A DNA stretch of 64,000 nucleotides from Tetragonia tetragonoides (GCA_038025085.1 CM076139.1:51564807-51628806); one strand, 5' to 3'. Shown: positions 35,516 to 47,160, numbered from the stretch's first letter. Numbers and translations are program-made. The notes: a model not told the origin generated them from the letters alone.

Positions 35516-37440
35516 ATGGGAGGAGCCGGTAAATCGGTGCCTCGGTTATTTAGTGAACTAGCTGGTTCAGGACCGCGTCACACGAGGACGCGCGGGATTG
35601 ATGCCTCTGTACGGAGACAGAGAGAGGCAGTTCGGATGAGGGAGATGACTGCTGAGCAAGACGATTACGCAACTAGCGAGTTCTACTCCGGTGAGCAAGA
35701 CGATGATGAGATTGGCGTCGAATTATCCTCAGATTGGCGCGTGGTGAAGGGCAGAGGCGGTAGGTTTGTTAGTACTGGGTCGTCCAGTACTGGCAAACGA
35801 TCTAGAGCGGAGGACGACACTACGTGGCTTGTTACAGCGCCTGTGGAGGGTGGGCCGGCGGATGATAGCGTCATACCGAGCTTCCTGGGCCACGTAGCGT
35901 CTCGTATGTGGAATGGAGAGATGAGGGGTCTCTTGAAGTGTCAGAACCGATGGACTGTCTGTCAGCGGCTGAGTCAGTGGCGAGCGGAGATGTCGGTCGA
36001 GATGAGGGCCCAGATCGAGGGGACTGGGTTATCACACCTGGCAGACATTATGTTCAGACATATTGACTTCCCCCTGATATCTGCATTCGTGGAAAGGTGG
36101 CAGCCGGATACGAACTCGTTCCACATGCCGTTCGGAGAGATGACGATCATGTTGCACGATGTATGGCATATTCTTCGGATTCCTGTAGACGGACAGCTCG
36201 TTTTCAATGAGGGACGGGATGGGCAGCTGCAGATGGCGGCCATGGAGGTTCTCGGGGTCAGCCGAGAGGAACTGATGTGTAGCCACTGGCAGGGCGGTGC
36301 GGTCCTCACGGAGTCGGTTTTTGAGCTTTGCCGTGAGCAAGTGGAGGACAACCAGGCGATAGCTTGGATGTGGTTACTTATTGGATCCACCTTGTTTGTC
36401 GACAAGAGTGGTAACCGTATTAGACCCTCCTGCGTGATGGAGGTGATGGACGACGGTGTCGATATGGTGCATGACTTCTCTTGGGGATCTGCTGCCCTCG
36501 CCTTCCTATATCGTCAGCTCGGTATAGCTAGTCGCGGGGATTCTCAGGGCATCTGCGGATGCCTAACTCTCCTCCAGGCATGGATATACGAGTACTTTCC
36601 CTGCTTCCGACCTCATCGGGAGCGGATGGTTGTCGGGGACGACGAGGCTCCCCGTGCGTCCGTATGGAGTGCCCTGGCTGAGGGAAAGGACGTGGTTCGA
36701 CTGCACTCCTTACGTACACGCTTGGATCATCTGTGAGCGACAGAGGTACGTCATTTAGTTATCGGTGTTCATGATTTATTTCGTCGTTTGCTATGTTTTT
36801 TTACTTCACCGTAACTTTCAACATTTCTACGTAGGTGGTGTGGCTGCCGTACGGTTCTAACCCGGCAGTATCTGTACCGAGGACTGTATTCATGGGGTGG
36901 CTACAGTATCGGGATATTATCGAACCGTACATGCCTGGTCGTTGTTTACGACAAATCGGGTACGTACAGAGTATCCCGACCCCGATCTTTAGGCCAGTCA
37001 AAGCGATCAGGTCATGGAGCAGTCGTTCGTACAAGGTTGTCTTCCCCGAACGGATCTCATCTGATGCTTGGCGTATGTTCCCGGGATTTTACATTCTTAG
37101 TCTCCATGGGTTTCAGGCATCCACGTCAGATCCCACAGCATGTACGGATGACTACCTCGCATGGTACTACCTTCACTCCCACCCTCGGCTGATACCTGAC
37201 GCTGCAGCACCTGTGATTCCTCCACGATCCAACAGCGATTATGTAAGTGATTAACTAAAATATATATATATTTACGTATTACATATCTCTGAACTCACAC
37301 TCATTGTTACTTTTTTGTAGTGGGTGAATCGTCTAGCCGTCTTATATGAGAAGGCCATTACTTTGATTCCTCCGGAGCAAGCGGAAGATTCTCGATCCCA
37401 AATGGACGAGTATATGAGAGATTGGCGGGCTGCCAAATGA
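35516..37440 (+). pseudogene. Plant mobile domain (PMD, MAIN-like) gene with a premature stop
   Basis: Encodes a PMD protein, the domain found both in transposons and in the host proteins MAIN/MAIL1. Three exons: 35516-36745, 36835-37242, 37321-37440 (donors GAG|GTACG and TAT|GTAAGT; acceptors GTAG and TTGTAG). The product would be about 585 aa, with an acidic/Ser-rich N-terminus (about 100 aa) and then the PMD core (for example MPFGEMTIMLHDVWHILRIP, WMWLLIGSTLF, LTLLQAWIYEYFP, VVWLPYG). An in-frame TGA at 36734-36736 follows RTRLDHL, and the frame resumes at once as ATE|VVWLPYG, so this is a point nonsense change near the end of exon 1. Unless read through, the product is 406 aa. A possible leader exon (ATG 34842, donor 34912) does not join in phase, so I start at 35516. 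Confidence 0.85.
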
Positions 37441-37668
37441 TGTATTGACCCTAGATGAATTTGTTATATATTTATATAAGAGTTTCATTGTTATTGTTAT
37501 TTATTTGTGTTATTGTAATTTGTTGTTTGTTATTTACATTTTTTGTTTTATTGTAATTTGTTGTTTTATTTACCTCCAATAATCACGACCACTCTCCACA
37601 TGCAAAATATAACAATCACACAAAAATGTGACAATGATATAAGTATAACAATCATGCAAAACATTCAA

Positions 37669-39829
37669 TTACGTCGACCTCGCTAAACGATCCCAATGTG
37701 CTCTTCGCCTAACATACATTTGCTCCCAACCAGCGACACTATCAGAACGGTGGGTAAACCATGCTTCGCATATCGGAGGAACAGGGAAATCTGAGGCTAA
37801 ATCCAGACGGATATAATGCTCGTACGAATGACCTAAATGACACATGACAATTTCCCTACTTGGACGTGTAGCAGTCGAAGGTGCTTGCAACGGTAGCACT
37901 GTGTAACAAGAATATAACCCCCTTCCGCTGCCGTATCCGAATAACATAATCGCTGCATTGAAGAGGTTGGCAATCGGGAACAAATCCTCAATTACTATCA
38001 TCCAGTGATCATAGTTACACGCACCTTCGTCCCACATAATACGGTGGTAACCAGCGTCGACCCCTTCAATGTATAGGGTTTCGTACAATGCTCGGTTAGC
38101 TAAGAGTTCGTGTGCGGCATGTGCACTCTCCACCCTGCAAGTCGTAGTGTTGCCAAGGTGTAGCACCTTATTCGTCCACGCAGCCACAAACATCTCTTTG
38201 TATCTCAGCCAGGTCTCCTCTACATAGGATATCACGTGAGGGTAACTCCTCCAACTATCCTTCATCATACGCACTGCTCTATCGTAGGCAGCTTCTGTGG
38301 AAGCTTCCATGATAATTTTCCACTTCCCGTTCTTGAACCTCTGCGCGACAAGCTTATCTTTTCCACAAAGTCTGTACACTTTGTCTTCAACGACTTTGTT
38401 AATGTGCCATGTACAGAGCAAATGGGCACTCTCGGGAAATATCTCTCTAATAGGTGTCATCAACCCTAGCTCACGATCGGTCACAATTGCTGTTGGGTGT
38501 ACATCATTTCCAATAAGCATCCTCAACTTATCTAAGACCCACGCATAGCTTGCCTGAGTCTCATCCTTCATAATGGCATAAGCTATGAGGAAGTTCTTAT
38601 TGCTTGGAGTCATCCCCACTATCTCAAGAAACGGCATCTTATACTTGTTTGTTTTGTACGTGGAATCTAAGCCAATCAACCAAGGAAAAGACCGAAGTAA
38701 CTGAATTGATGTAGGGTGTGCCATGAACACGTGAGTTACCTCATTAGTAGCTGGGTCGGCTCTTGTCCAATGTACGTACTTATTCTCCACAGCTAAATGA
38801 TGAAACTGACCAATGACATCTCTCTCTTCAAAATCAAGTTTCCTTATACGATCTCTGTGGTTGTACACATGTCGTCTAGTTGCATTGTCCTCGGGAAATT
38901 TTTCCTGAATAGCGGCCAAGATAGCACATGGCTTTGTTTGTGCCGAAGTCATGTCACGTACGAGTTTCTTTGACCCAGGACTAAGACCACTCATCTGACG
39001 ATATCCCTCACGATACACAGCAAAGTCATGGTTGTGCGTACCCCTAGTCCCAGGCAATGTGACAATCATCCAACTACTGGACCCATACACTTGCCGAGCT
39101 CTTAACTGGAACGTACATTTACAAGCCTTTGTTTTCGATTTCTTCCGAGCAGCAGTATCTAAGTCTCTTAATTCCCCTCTGTAGCGTTCACCTCGATTGC
39201 ATTTTAACAATTTTACGCTTCCACTCTTCTTGTGTGACGAAATTATCAACTCAAACCCGATAGTAAGGGCAATTTGTTTTGCCCAATTAATTGCATCTGT
39301 ATCACTATCAAATAACTCTTCAGTGACGAAATGCGTACTGTAATCAACACCATCACCACCGAACCGCTCCAAAGGAACCGAACGAAAACAATGTTAGCTT
39401 AATCTTAAATTCAAACAATAAATAATAATAATAATAATAATAACAATAAATATTAATAATAATAACAATAAAATAATAATAATAATAACAATAATAATAA
39501 TAATAAATAATAATAATTTTTTTTTTTTTGTGTCTGTCGGTCGTCGATCTCGACTCAACCCAAGGGTGAGTCGTCTGTTACGGGCGACCAACCCAAGGGT
39601 GAGTCGTCTGCTACAGGCGACCAACCCAAGGGTGAGTCGCCTGTAGCAGACGACTCACCCTTGGGGAGTCGAGATCGACAGACGACTCCCCTTGGGTGGG
39701 TCGCCTGTAGCAGACGACTCACCCAAGGGTGAGTCGTAAATCTCAGACGACCGTGCAAAAAAAATGCGCAAAAAAAATTAATTTTACCTCCGCCACCGTC
39801 GACGGCACTTCCTGGTCGCCGGCAGACAT
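37669..39829 (-). CDS. FAR1-type Mutator transposase fused to a partial OTU domain
   Basis: Transposase of the element. Exon 1 39829-39788 (MSAGDQEVPSTVAE) lies in the terminal region; exon 2 39366-37669 joins in phase 0 at a pyrimidine-rich acceptor, giving 579 aa. In order: FAR1-like DNA-binding region with KACKC...GTHNHD (about 95-130), MULE catalytic domain with LIGLDSTYK (first Asp, about 248), IVTDRELGL (second Asp, about 311), CTWH (C2H signature) and CRVESAHAA (Glu, about 427). Directly after this the sequence jumps to HELLANRALYE, the middle of an OTU domain, through EHYIRLDL to the end. Compared with the 10.8-11.9 kb fragment, the SWIM finger, linker, an intron and the OTU Asp-Cys loop are missing, yet the frame is kept. 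The catalytic triad is intact; transposition activity is uncertain. Confidence 0.88.
39416..39510. repeat. (AAT)n microsatellite, right arm of the Mutator element
   Basis: AAT repeats with occasional C, complementary to the ATT tract at 35250-35488, inside the transposase intron. Confidence 0.8.
39535..39755. repeat. Right subterminal palindrome cluster of the Mutator element
   Basis: Repeats of ACCCAAGGGTGAGTCGTCTG and its complement, mirroring 35045-35240. It lies in the intron of the transposase gene, so the transcript would contain strong hairpins. Confidence 0.8.
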
Positions 39830-40010
39830 CCGCGGGTTGCTTGAGTGAATGTTGATAAAGGTTGGGTATGAGAGTGGGTGGTAGAGTGGGAGAGAAGTGG
39901 TGTGAGAGTTAGAGAGGGAGAGAGGGAGAGGATGAGTGAAAAATTAAAAAAGGGCAAAATTGGAATTTTGGGGGGCGGTACCTAGTAATTTAGGGGCGGC
40001 ATTTAGTAAC

Positions 40011-43000
40011 ACCCACCATGAAATGTACATGACATGTGAGTCTGTGACTGTGACTAATTTTTCTGTTCTACAGATCATTTGTTCTTAAGTCATCACATTT
40101 CAGTCTTTGAGTTACTATACATTCTCATCTCTGCTTGTTTTTGCTAATTGTGCTATCCAAGCATTTAAGTACTACTACACTTATTTCCCATTTATTGAGC
40201 CAAACATGTTTTCTTGTTCTGCTGCTTATTTTAATCCTAACCTGCCTTTTTTAGCTTTGTTCGTTTGTCATGGTTGATCAGCATGAACAGTTCATGTCAC
40301 TACATGGGAAAAGCAACTTTGGGAATGCTGTTTAGTTTTTTATTAACCTTCTTAATCAATTGCATGCTGTTTCTTTGTTTTATTAATTTTTTTTTTTAAA
40401 TCTGTCGTGGACATGATGTTATACTACTTGAGTCTGGATAACCAATTCAAGATGTACATCTGGTGGAGAAATAGGCAAATACTTGTTGAAGCTAATGACA
40501 ACCGTGTATTTGGCCTTTCGGTACTGGAGAGAATATTTGCTTAACTTTGTTAAAGCCATTAAACGTCCTTGTAAATCATAAGGTTAAACTTGTGTATGCA
40601 TATGGCATTGTTCATGCAAAATTGTAAGAATCAGACTTCTGTCAACTTGGGTAGTTGGGTTAAGATCGATAATTTTAAATCTTAACCAAAATTCTATTCT
40701 GTTGTGATTCCGCACTTGATTGTTTCTCTGATCAAATCAGAAATTTTTCCGTTGTGACAGGCATAGGTTATCTGATCTCATTAGGGGCTGTCATTCCTTC
40801 TTACACAGTTCTGTTGTTGGGTTCTAAAAACAAGATTGCTGCAAATTTGCAAGTTTGTCCTGCAGAAGTCGTTTTTGGCTAGTAGGAATGATTTCAAGCT
40901 CCTGTTCTACTGTACATAGCATTATAGCAATATAGCATTGCTCTTTTATAGTAAGCAGTATATGGTTGCCAACTTGCCACCAATGATGGCTTAATCATGG
41001 AAACACAATTTCTCCATTTGTTTTGCTTCTGAATTTTGGAAAACGGAAAGAGTCATTACTCAGAGAAACTAAGATATTCAGTAGCTCCTTTGCAGAGGTT
41101 TTTAAGGCTAAATCCAGGTATATTTCAGATTTTGAAATTAATGAGTTCATTTTATGACATGATTTTAGGCATGTTATTTTTCAGCCCTAAATGACTTTGC
41201 ACATGTTTTGGTTGTCTCAGGAAAGCGAAAAGGTGCTGCAGTCAACCATCAATGATCCTGTATTCCTGTTCATGGTTAGCTTTTCTATATACGACCAGCA
41301 GCCTTGTTTGAGATTTACTTAGTATGTTGCACTAGCAGCTCTGTATATCCCTGCAATCTGCCTGTGCATCCCATCTTGAAGAAATATCTCATGCTAATGA
41401 AGGATGTTTTTCATCTGTCAATTTCAGGTTTTGAGCTATTGGAAATGAGGTCATACTTTGTATTCAAGTCGACCCTTGGTAGCAAAAAGAGGTTCATGCT
41501 AGACACCGATATGGAACTTATGTTATTTCAAGTTTTCAACCTTTCACTTCTTAGTCATCCCATGAGTTCTTAGTCATCCCATGAGTTCTTCTGCGATGTG
41601 TATATATATATAGTGTTACCTGATCATTGAGCCATTTCATCTGCTTGTGTTGACTCTTTTGTTATTTTGTCCCTTTTTATTTGATTGTAAGGCTAATTAG
41701 CCATTCGCTCCATACATTATTGTGAGGTTTAAAGTGCTACTACAGTTTGGACAAATTTGAAAAAAACAAGTGTGTGCTTGAGTTCTACGGCTTCTACTTC
41801 TATTCTCTTCTTATTCTGGCCATTTCATGATATATTGTGCTATGCACAGATAACTTGATTTACTGAAGCGCAAGCCTCTCAGCTTCAAAGCGTACCATTT
41901 GTCTCCCATTTTTTCTCACGGTCTGACCAACTTCAGCTAACTTGTACAGTATTCGTCTGCCATCTGAAACTCTATGTATGCTGTTCTATCTAGTTCTGCG
42001 ATGAAGTAGTTATTCTATAAGAACCTGATGAATAACCGCAACTTTTTAGGTACGAAAATGAAAGACTTCAGTAAATCTTCCTGAGTTTTCAACCTTCATC
42101 TTATGTGATTTTTCCTTAGATCAAAAAAGTAATTTCACACTTTCACTCTATGATAGTCTGAGTGAGTGAGGGTTAGGTTGGAACTTCTTTTTGGTTGACA
42201 TACATGTTTAACAGAGACATCACCAAGTTTATGATCAAGAATAGCTTGAATTGTAACTTCATTTCCTTCAAAGAATGCCTGGGATTCTCTCTAGAAAATT
42301 TGCAGGAAGTTGATGGAGCCCTCGTGGAACAATGCTTGCTGCTTTCCATTTGACAATTCCTTGCATTTTCCTTCAAGTTGAATTGATTCAGCTGGAGAAG
42401 ATTGTTGAGAGAAATCAGCTTGAAGCTCGATGAGGCATTTGGTGAATTTAGAACATTAGCTACTACTAGTAAGGTATTACAGAGTACCAGATTAACAACC
42501 GATGTTGTTTCGTAGGAAATGTAACATTTGATGCCTGAGAGAACAAGACCTACTTGACATCGAATGGTTTGTATGACTCTCGGGTTGCCAATTAAGCACT
42601 CAATCTGAGCTTGTCGATAGTTTCGAGTTTTTAGTGTGAAATTTTCTCTTCAATTCTTTCACACCAGCAAGAGCGGTTCATGATGGATATCATGGCAATG
42701 GAACTCCTCTGTTTATACTATGTCCTGATTGCAAATTGCAATAGCCGTCTACATCGCTTCAGAAGTTAAGTTTTTGAGAACGAATCATTGTCACTAACCA
42801 TATGTTGTGGAGTAATGTTGTTTAGGACTAACACATCATTCATCGTCCCAACCAATAATGCAATGACATAAAATACCCGAATTACAACAGTGTATTCAAA
42901 AAATAAAAATAAAAATATTCTCATTCTGTGTTCTCTGTTTCCTACATTGCAAGCATTCCCCTAAGAATTGATGGTAAATCATAGTACTATGACAACGAAT

Positions 43001-43627
43001 GCTCCAAAGCCTCCCACCTAAATCATCGAATAAAAGACCCAGCGAGCACAAAAGCAAATCCTCTTTGTAGCAAGCAATTCTGATAGTTCAATCATGAACG
43101 AAGAACAATTCACCAACATAGCAAAATGTGACATGCTTGGACACAAATGCATTCCCTTCCCTTCATTTACCTCTACAGTAAAGAAGAGATGTGAAAGTTC
43201 AGACGAAAAGTCTGCAATGTCCCTTTGTACTACATGAGACGCTAGACGAAAGCTTGACTAATTTCATGAGCCCTGAAATTAACGATCAGGAAAAAAGCTT
43301 AGTTCTTGACCCTACCATGTTAAGATCCATAGTACTCCTAATAGTTTCCATGAAACTTCTTTTTTTTTTAAAATAAAGTTTCCATGAAACTTCAAAAGGG
43401 CAAAAATAAGAGAGAGAACACTCATAATAATGAAAGAAAAAGTATACACTTCATATATTATAAATAAATATTGTGACTACTAATTCAAACAGAACTGAAT
43501 AATAACTTTTAATGTTTGGTCAAGCTGTGCCTGAGAACTTAGAAGCAAATACAGTAGAAACTGAGCCAAACAGCACTTTAACAATTTCTTTTATTCAGGT
43601 TTTGCCTTATAGGCTCAATGGCACACC
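40011..43627. other. NLR-A 3' flank and gene-free spacer
   Basis: 40013-about 42100 matches the NLR-B 3' flank (56617-57845 and 59503-59660), including a well-kept block at 41428-41520 (GAGCTATTGGAAATGAGG...). I do not recognise any protein in it; it may be 3'UTR. From 42.1 to 43.6 kb I see only non-repetitive AT-rich DNA. Confidence 0.55.
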
Positions 43628-44173
43628 TAGAGCTGTCAAAAGCTGACACGATACGACAACACGACACGAACCGGACACGAATGTAGCGGGTTAGTGTTGA
43701 GAGGTTTCGACCTGTTTAATTAAATGGGTTGACACGAGTAACACGTTTAGTTAAATGAGTTAGGTTAAGGTTGAGATTTCCAACACGAAAGCAACCTGTT
43801 TACGACCCGTTTAATTAGAATTTGTCTTAAGTTCAAATAATTTGTAACAAGTAAATAATGTAATAGAATCTCACCTATCTTGAGCATTTTAATACTTTTA
43901 GGCTATTGAATGTACACTATATATGGTTAGAACTTTTAATTTAGGTAAATTTTTATGTTTTTTCTCATATTTCATTTAGTTTAAAATATAAGTAAAGATA
44001 AATGGGTTAACAGGTCATTAAACAGGTAACACGATTATTAAACAGGTCATGTGCAGGTCAAGGATTTTCGACACAATTATTAAATGGATTAGGTTTGGGT
44101 CAAGACATTCTCGACACGTTTAACCTTGACACGAACACGAACACGACACAACCTGACCTATTTGACAACCCTA
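43628..44173. mobile_element. hAT-like MITE
   Basis: Inverted ends TAGAGCTGTCAAA and TTTGACAACCCTA. Flanks GGCACACC and AGCACACC agree at 7 of 8 positions, a hAT-size duplication. The interior is a family of ACACGA / GGGTTGACACG / CAGGTCA repeats. Confidence 0.75.
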
Positions 44174-44181
44174 AGCACACC

Positions 44182-44636
44182 CGTGAATGCGTTGGCCTGG
44201 GATTATTTTTGCAGAAATTACAAACAAGGGTGTGAGATTGAAGCAGTAGCTACAAAATCTACAGCCATGGGAATGAAAACCCATTTAGCATCTTCAAGAG
44301 AGAGAATGATCCAACATGCTCTTCGTCTTCCGGTATCCGAACTGTGCTAAACCAGGTAAACTGCAAGGCAAAGCCATGGGAAATCCTTGCCATTGTGGGG
44401 CCCAGCGGCGCCGGAAAATCCTCTTTGCTTGAAATATTAGCAGGTAAGCTCATCCCACAAACTGGGTCAGTTTTCATCAACAGCAATACCATTCGAAAAG
44501 CCAACTTTAATAAGATTTCAGGGTATGTCACACAAAAGGACATGCTCTTCCCACTACTTACTGTGGAAGAAACATTAATGTTTAGTGCCAAATTAAGGCT
44601 CAAACTTCCACCTTCAGAATTAAACTCAAGGGTGAA
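44182..44636 (+). pseudogene. ABCG10-like half-size transporter fragment, truncated by a LINE
   Basis: The start of the nucleotide-binding domain of a plant ABCG transporter: TVLNQVNCKAKPWEILAIVG, Walker A GPSGAGKSSLLEILAGK, then ISGYVTQKDMLFPLLTVEET (Q-loop) and LMFSAKLRL, ending at SRVK. The preceding 150 bp (CEIEAVATKS...) look like the more variable N-terminus in a shifted frame, the shift lying near 44335. The signature motif, Walker B and all membrane segments are missing because RTE LINE sequence starts directly after SRVK. ABCG10-like is a best guess among the ABCG groups. Confidence 0.82.
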
Positions 44637-46785
44637 GTTACAGAGCGGCAAAGAAGGAGGCAAAGAAATCAGTAGCAGAAGCCAAAAGTAAAGCCTATGA
44701 GAGCTTGTATCAAAAATTGGCTACTAAGGAGGGAGAACAGGACGTTTACAGGTTGACGAGAGCTAGGGAGAGGAAGATTAGAGACCTGGACCAAGTTCGT
44801 TGCATTAAGGATGAGGTGGGACGAGTTCTGGTGGACGAAACAAACATCAAGAGGAGGTGGCATGGGTATTTCAATGAGCTTTTTAACAATGTTGGAGACG
44901 TAGACATTTCGTTGGGAGATCTTAGCACATCCGAGCAACACCGTAACTACAGCTTTTGTCGTCGTGTTACGAATGAAGAAATCAGAGGGGCCATGAGGAC
45001 GATGAAGAGTGGAAAGACAGTAGGACCAGACGAGATACCCATAGAGGTATGGAAGAGTTTGGGGGAGGTAGGTTTATTGTGGATAGTTAGGCTTTTCAAC
45101 ATGATCCTCAAATCTGCAAGGATGCCGGAGGAGTGGCGGCTCAGCACATTGATTCCTCTATACAAGAACAAAGGAGATATTCAAAACTGCAACAACTATA
45201 GAGGTATTAAGTTACTCAGTCACACCATGAAGCTATGGGAGAGAGTGATTGAGAAGAGACTGAGGAAGAGTACTCTTATCTCAGAGAACCAATTCGGTTT
45301 CATGCCAGGGAGGTCAACAACAGAAGCGATTCATCTGATTAGACGTTCTATGGAGTACTACAGAGATAGACAAAGGGACTTGCACATGGTTTTCATTGAT
45401 TTGGAGAAGGCGTATGACAGGGTACCTAGAGAAGTTATGTGGAGGTGCTTGGAATCCAAGGGGGTTCCAGTCGCCTATATCCGAGTGATTAAGGATATGT
45501 ATGAAGGAGTGAGGACTAGGGTCAGGACGACAGGAGGGGAAACTGAGCAATTTTCTATAGATATTGGGTTACATCAAGGGTCATTGTTGAGTCCCTTCTT
45601 ATTCGCAACCGTTATGGATGAGCTCACTAAGACTATCCAGGGGGGATGTGCCTTGGTGTATGTTGTTTGCCGACGACATTGTTTTGATAGACGAGACTAG
45701 AGAAGGTGTTAACGCCAAACTAGAACTTTGGCGGGATACACTAGAGTCAAAGGGATTTAAGTTAAGTAGGACAAAGACCGAGTACTTGGAAGGCAAATTT
45801 ACAAGAGATGGGGTTGCCTCGGATAGGGAGATTAAGATTGGTACTGAAGTGGTACCGAAGAGGGATTGTTTCAAATATCTCGGTTCAATCATACAGGGCA
45901 ACGACGAGATTGACGATGACGTGACTCATTGTATCAGAACAGGGTGGCTAAAGTGGAGGAGTGCAACGGGAGTTCTATGTGACAGAAAAATTCCACTAAA
46001 ACTTAAAGGCAAATTTTATTGTACAGCCATCAGGCCAGCTATGCTGTATGGGGTGGAGTGTTAGCCGGTGAGGCAGGTGCATGTGCAGAAGATGCGGGTG
46101 ACCGAGATGAGGATGCTTCGTTGGATGTGCAACTCTACAAGAAGAGATAGAATTAGGAACGAAGTGTTGAGAGACAAGGTGGGAATGACCGATATTGACA
46201 ACAAGATGCGAGAAACAAGGCTTAGGTGGCTTGGACATGTGAGGAGGAGACATCGAGATGCACAGGTGAGAAGGTGTGAGAGAATTACACTTAGAGATTG
46301 TAAACGAAGAAGAGGACGCCCGAAGAAGACGTGGGGAGAGGTAATCAGGCAGGATTTGACCCTTCTAGATCTTACCGAGGACTTGGTCCTAGAAAGGAAA
46401 TTATGGCGTAGCGGGATTCGTGTAGAGGATCCGCGTTAGATTAGGGTTGTGCATTGGCCAGTACTAGAGGTTGATTCATTTTGTTTATAGCATGTAGCGT
46501 CTCCTTCACTTTATGTTGCTCAATTAGTAGAATCTTGTGTTAATATGTTTACTGCTTTACTTCCCTTGCCCTTTTGATCATTCGTTTTGGCTTTAAAAAA
46601 AAAAAAAAACAGGCTTTTTGAAATGCATTTAAAAAAAAAATAAAATAAAATAAAATTTTTTGGGTCTTTCGGAAACAGTCTCTCTTCTAGGCGACTAGTT
46701 AGGAGTAAGACTGCGTACATCTGGACTTCCTCAGACTCCGCCCTAGACGGGATACCTACTGGCTTGTTGTGTGTGTTGTGTGGTG
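44637..46785 (+). mobile_element. RTE-clade LINE, 5'-truncated and inactivated
   Basis: Starts within the connector before reverse transcriptase ([20 protein letters not shown]), followed by [17 protein letters not shown], the RT core ([55 protein letters not shown]), the catalytic FADDIVLID, and the C-terminal region with RWLGHVRRR and RRGRPKKTW, ending at TAG 46437-46439. A frameshift near 45650 separates the RT core from FADD, and TAG at 46062-46064 replaces the Trp usual after GVEC. The 3'UTR carries the CGGAAACAGTCTCTCT and ACTGCGTACATCTGG motifs and TGTTG-rich end typical of plant RTE LINEs. The endonuclease domain is absent. Confidence 0.88.
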
Positions 46786-47061
46786 AAGTTACTGATGCAT
46801 GAGCTAGGGCTAGAACAGGTGGCAGGAACCCGAGTTGGCAACGAAGCAAACATTTTTATACTACCCACAAAAAATTAAAGCAAACCCAACAATCAGCAAT
46901 ATCTCAATTTCTCCGGGGACCAAAGTCAATTAAACAATTTATCAGTATGAAACCTAAAATCATGTCAAAAATGATCAACATGATCATGAATTTCAGACAA
47001 GTTACGCGTAGGGAATTTAAAGGGTAATGAACGGAATGAGAGAGTGAGAGAAAGAGAATAC

Positions 47062-47160
47062 CATAAAGACGATAAACGACTGGTGGTGAAGGAGCACCGC
47101 AGTTGCTGAGTTGAATTGATGCTCGGCAGAAAATGCTGAATTTATCAGTGCCACCCCTTG
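47062..47160 (-). pseudogene. Orphan HDA14 5'UTR exon and promoter
   Basis: Near-identical to the HDA14 first exon at 22000-22100, with the splice donor ATG|GTATTC intact at 47062/47061. No HDA14 coding exon follows; about 200 bp downstream on this strand the sequence becomes LINE DNA in antisense. If active, the promoter would transcribe across the LINE and ABCG remnant from the opposite strand. Confidence 0.75.

Larger units (their letters stand above)
34630..40010. mobile_element. Mutator-like element with PMD gene and FAR1/MULE-OTU transposase
   Basis: Ends GCTAAATACCGCCCC (34643) and the complement of GGGGCGGCATTTAGTAAC (39991-40008) start inverted repeats that continue with ACTAG(C/G)TACCGCCCCCC and TTCCAATTTT(A/G)CCC. 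More diverged inverted similarity runs inward for several hundred bp (CT-rich tract, palindrome clusters, ATT microsatellites). Two convergent genes lie inside: PMD (+) and transposase (-). Unit B (around 56617) lacks the element: sequence before 34630 and after 40013 is contiguous there, which fixes the insertion point. I found no convincing 9-bp target duplication, so exact ends may be off by about 15 bp. Confidence 0.9.
21774..42100. repeat. Segmental duplication, unit A (HDA14 5' end to NLR-A 3' flank)
   Basis: Sequence from AAGCAAACATTTTTATACTA at 21774 onward matches unit B from 46844. The shared order is HDA14 5'UTR exon, repeats, relic NLR start, ABCG remnant, NLR gene, 3' flank. Unit A has extra blocks lost from B (about 23.1-24.78 kb and about 27.5-28.14 kb) and carries the 5.4-kb Mutator element that B lacks. 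The right edge near 42.1 kb is approximate. Confidence 0.85.

Noticed and set aside
39370..39372. TTG as the start of the transposase frame
   Set aside because: Non-ATG start in a plant gene is unlikely. An AG acceptor follows directly, and an in-phase ATG exon with a donor is found at 39829-39788.
34620..40025. A 9-bp target duplication for the large Mutator element (AGAAGTGAA against CACCATGAA)
   Set aside because: Only four of nine positions agree, so I do not claim it; the insertion is supported by inverted ends and the empty site in unit B instead.
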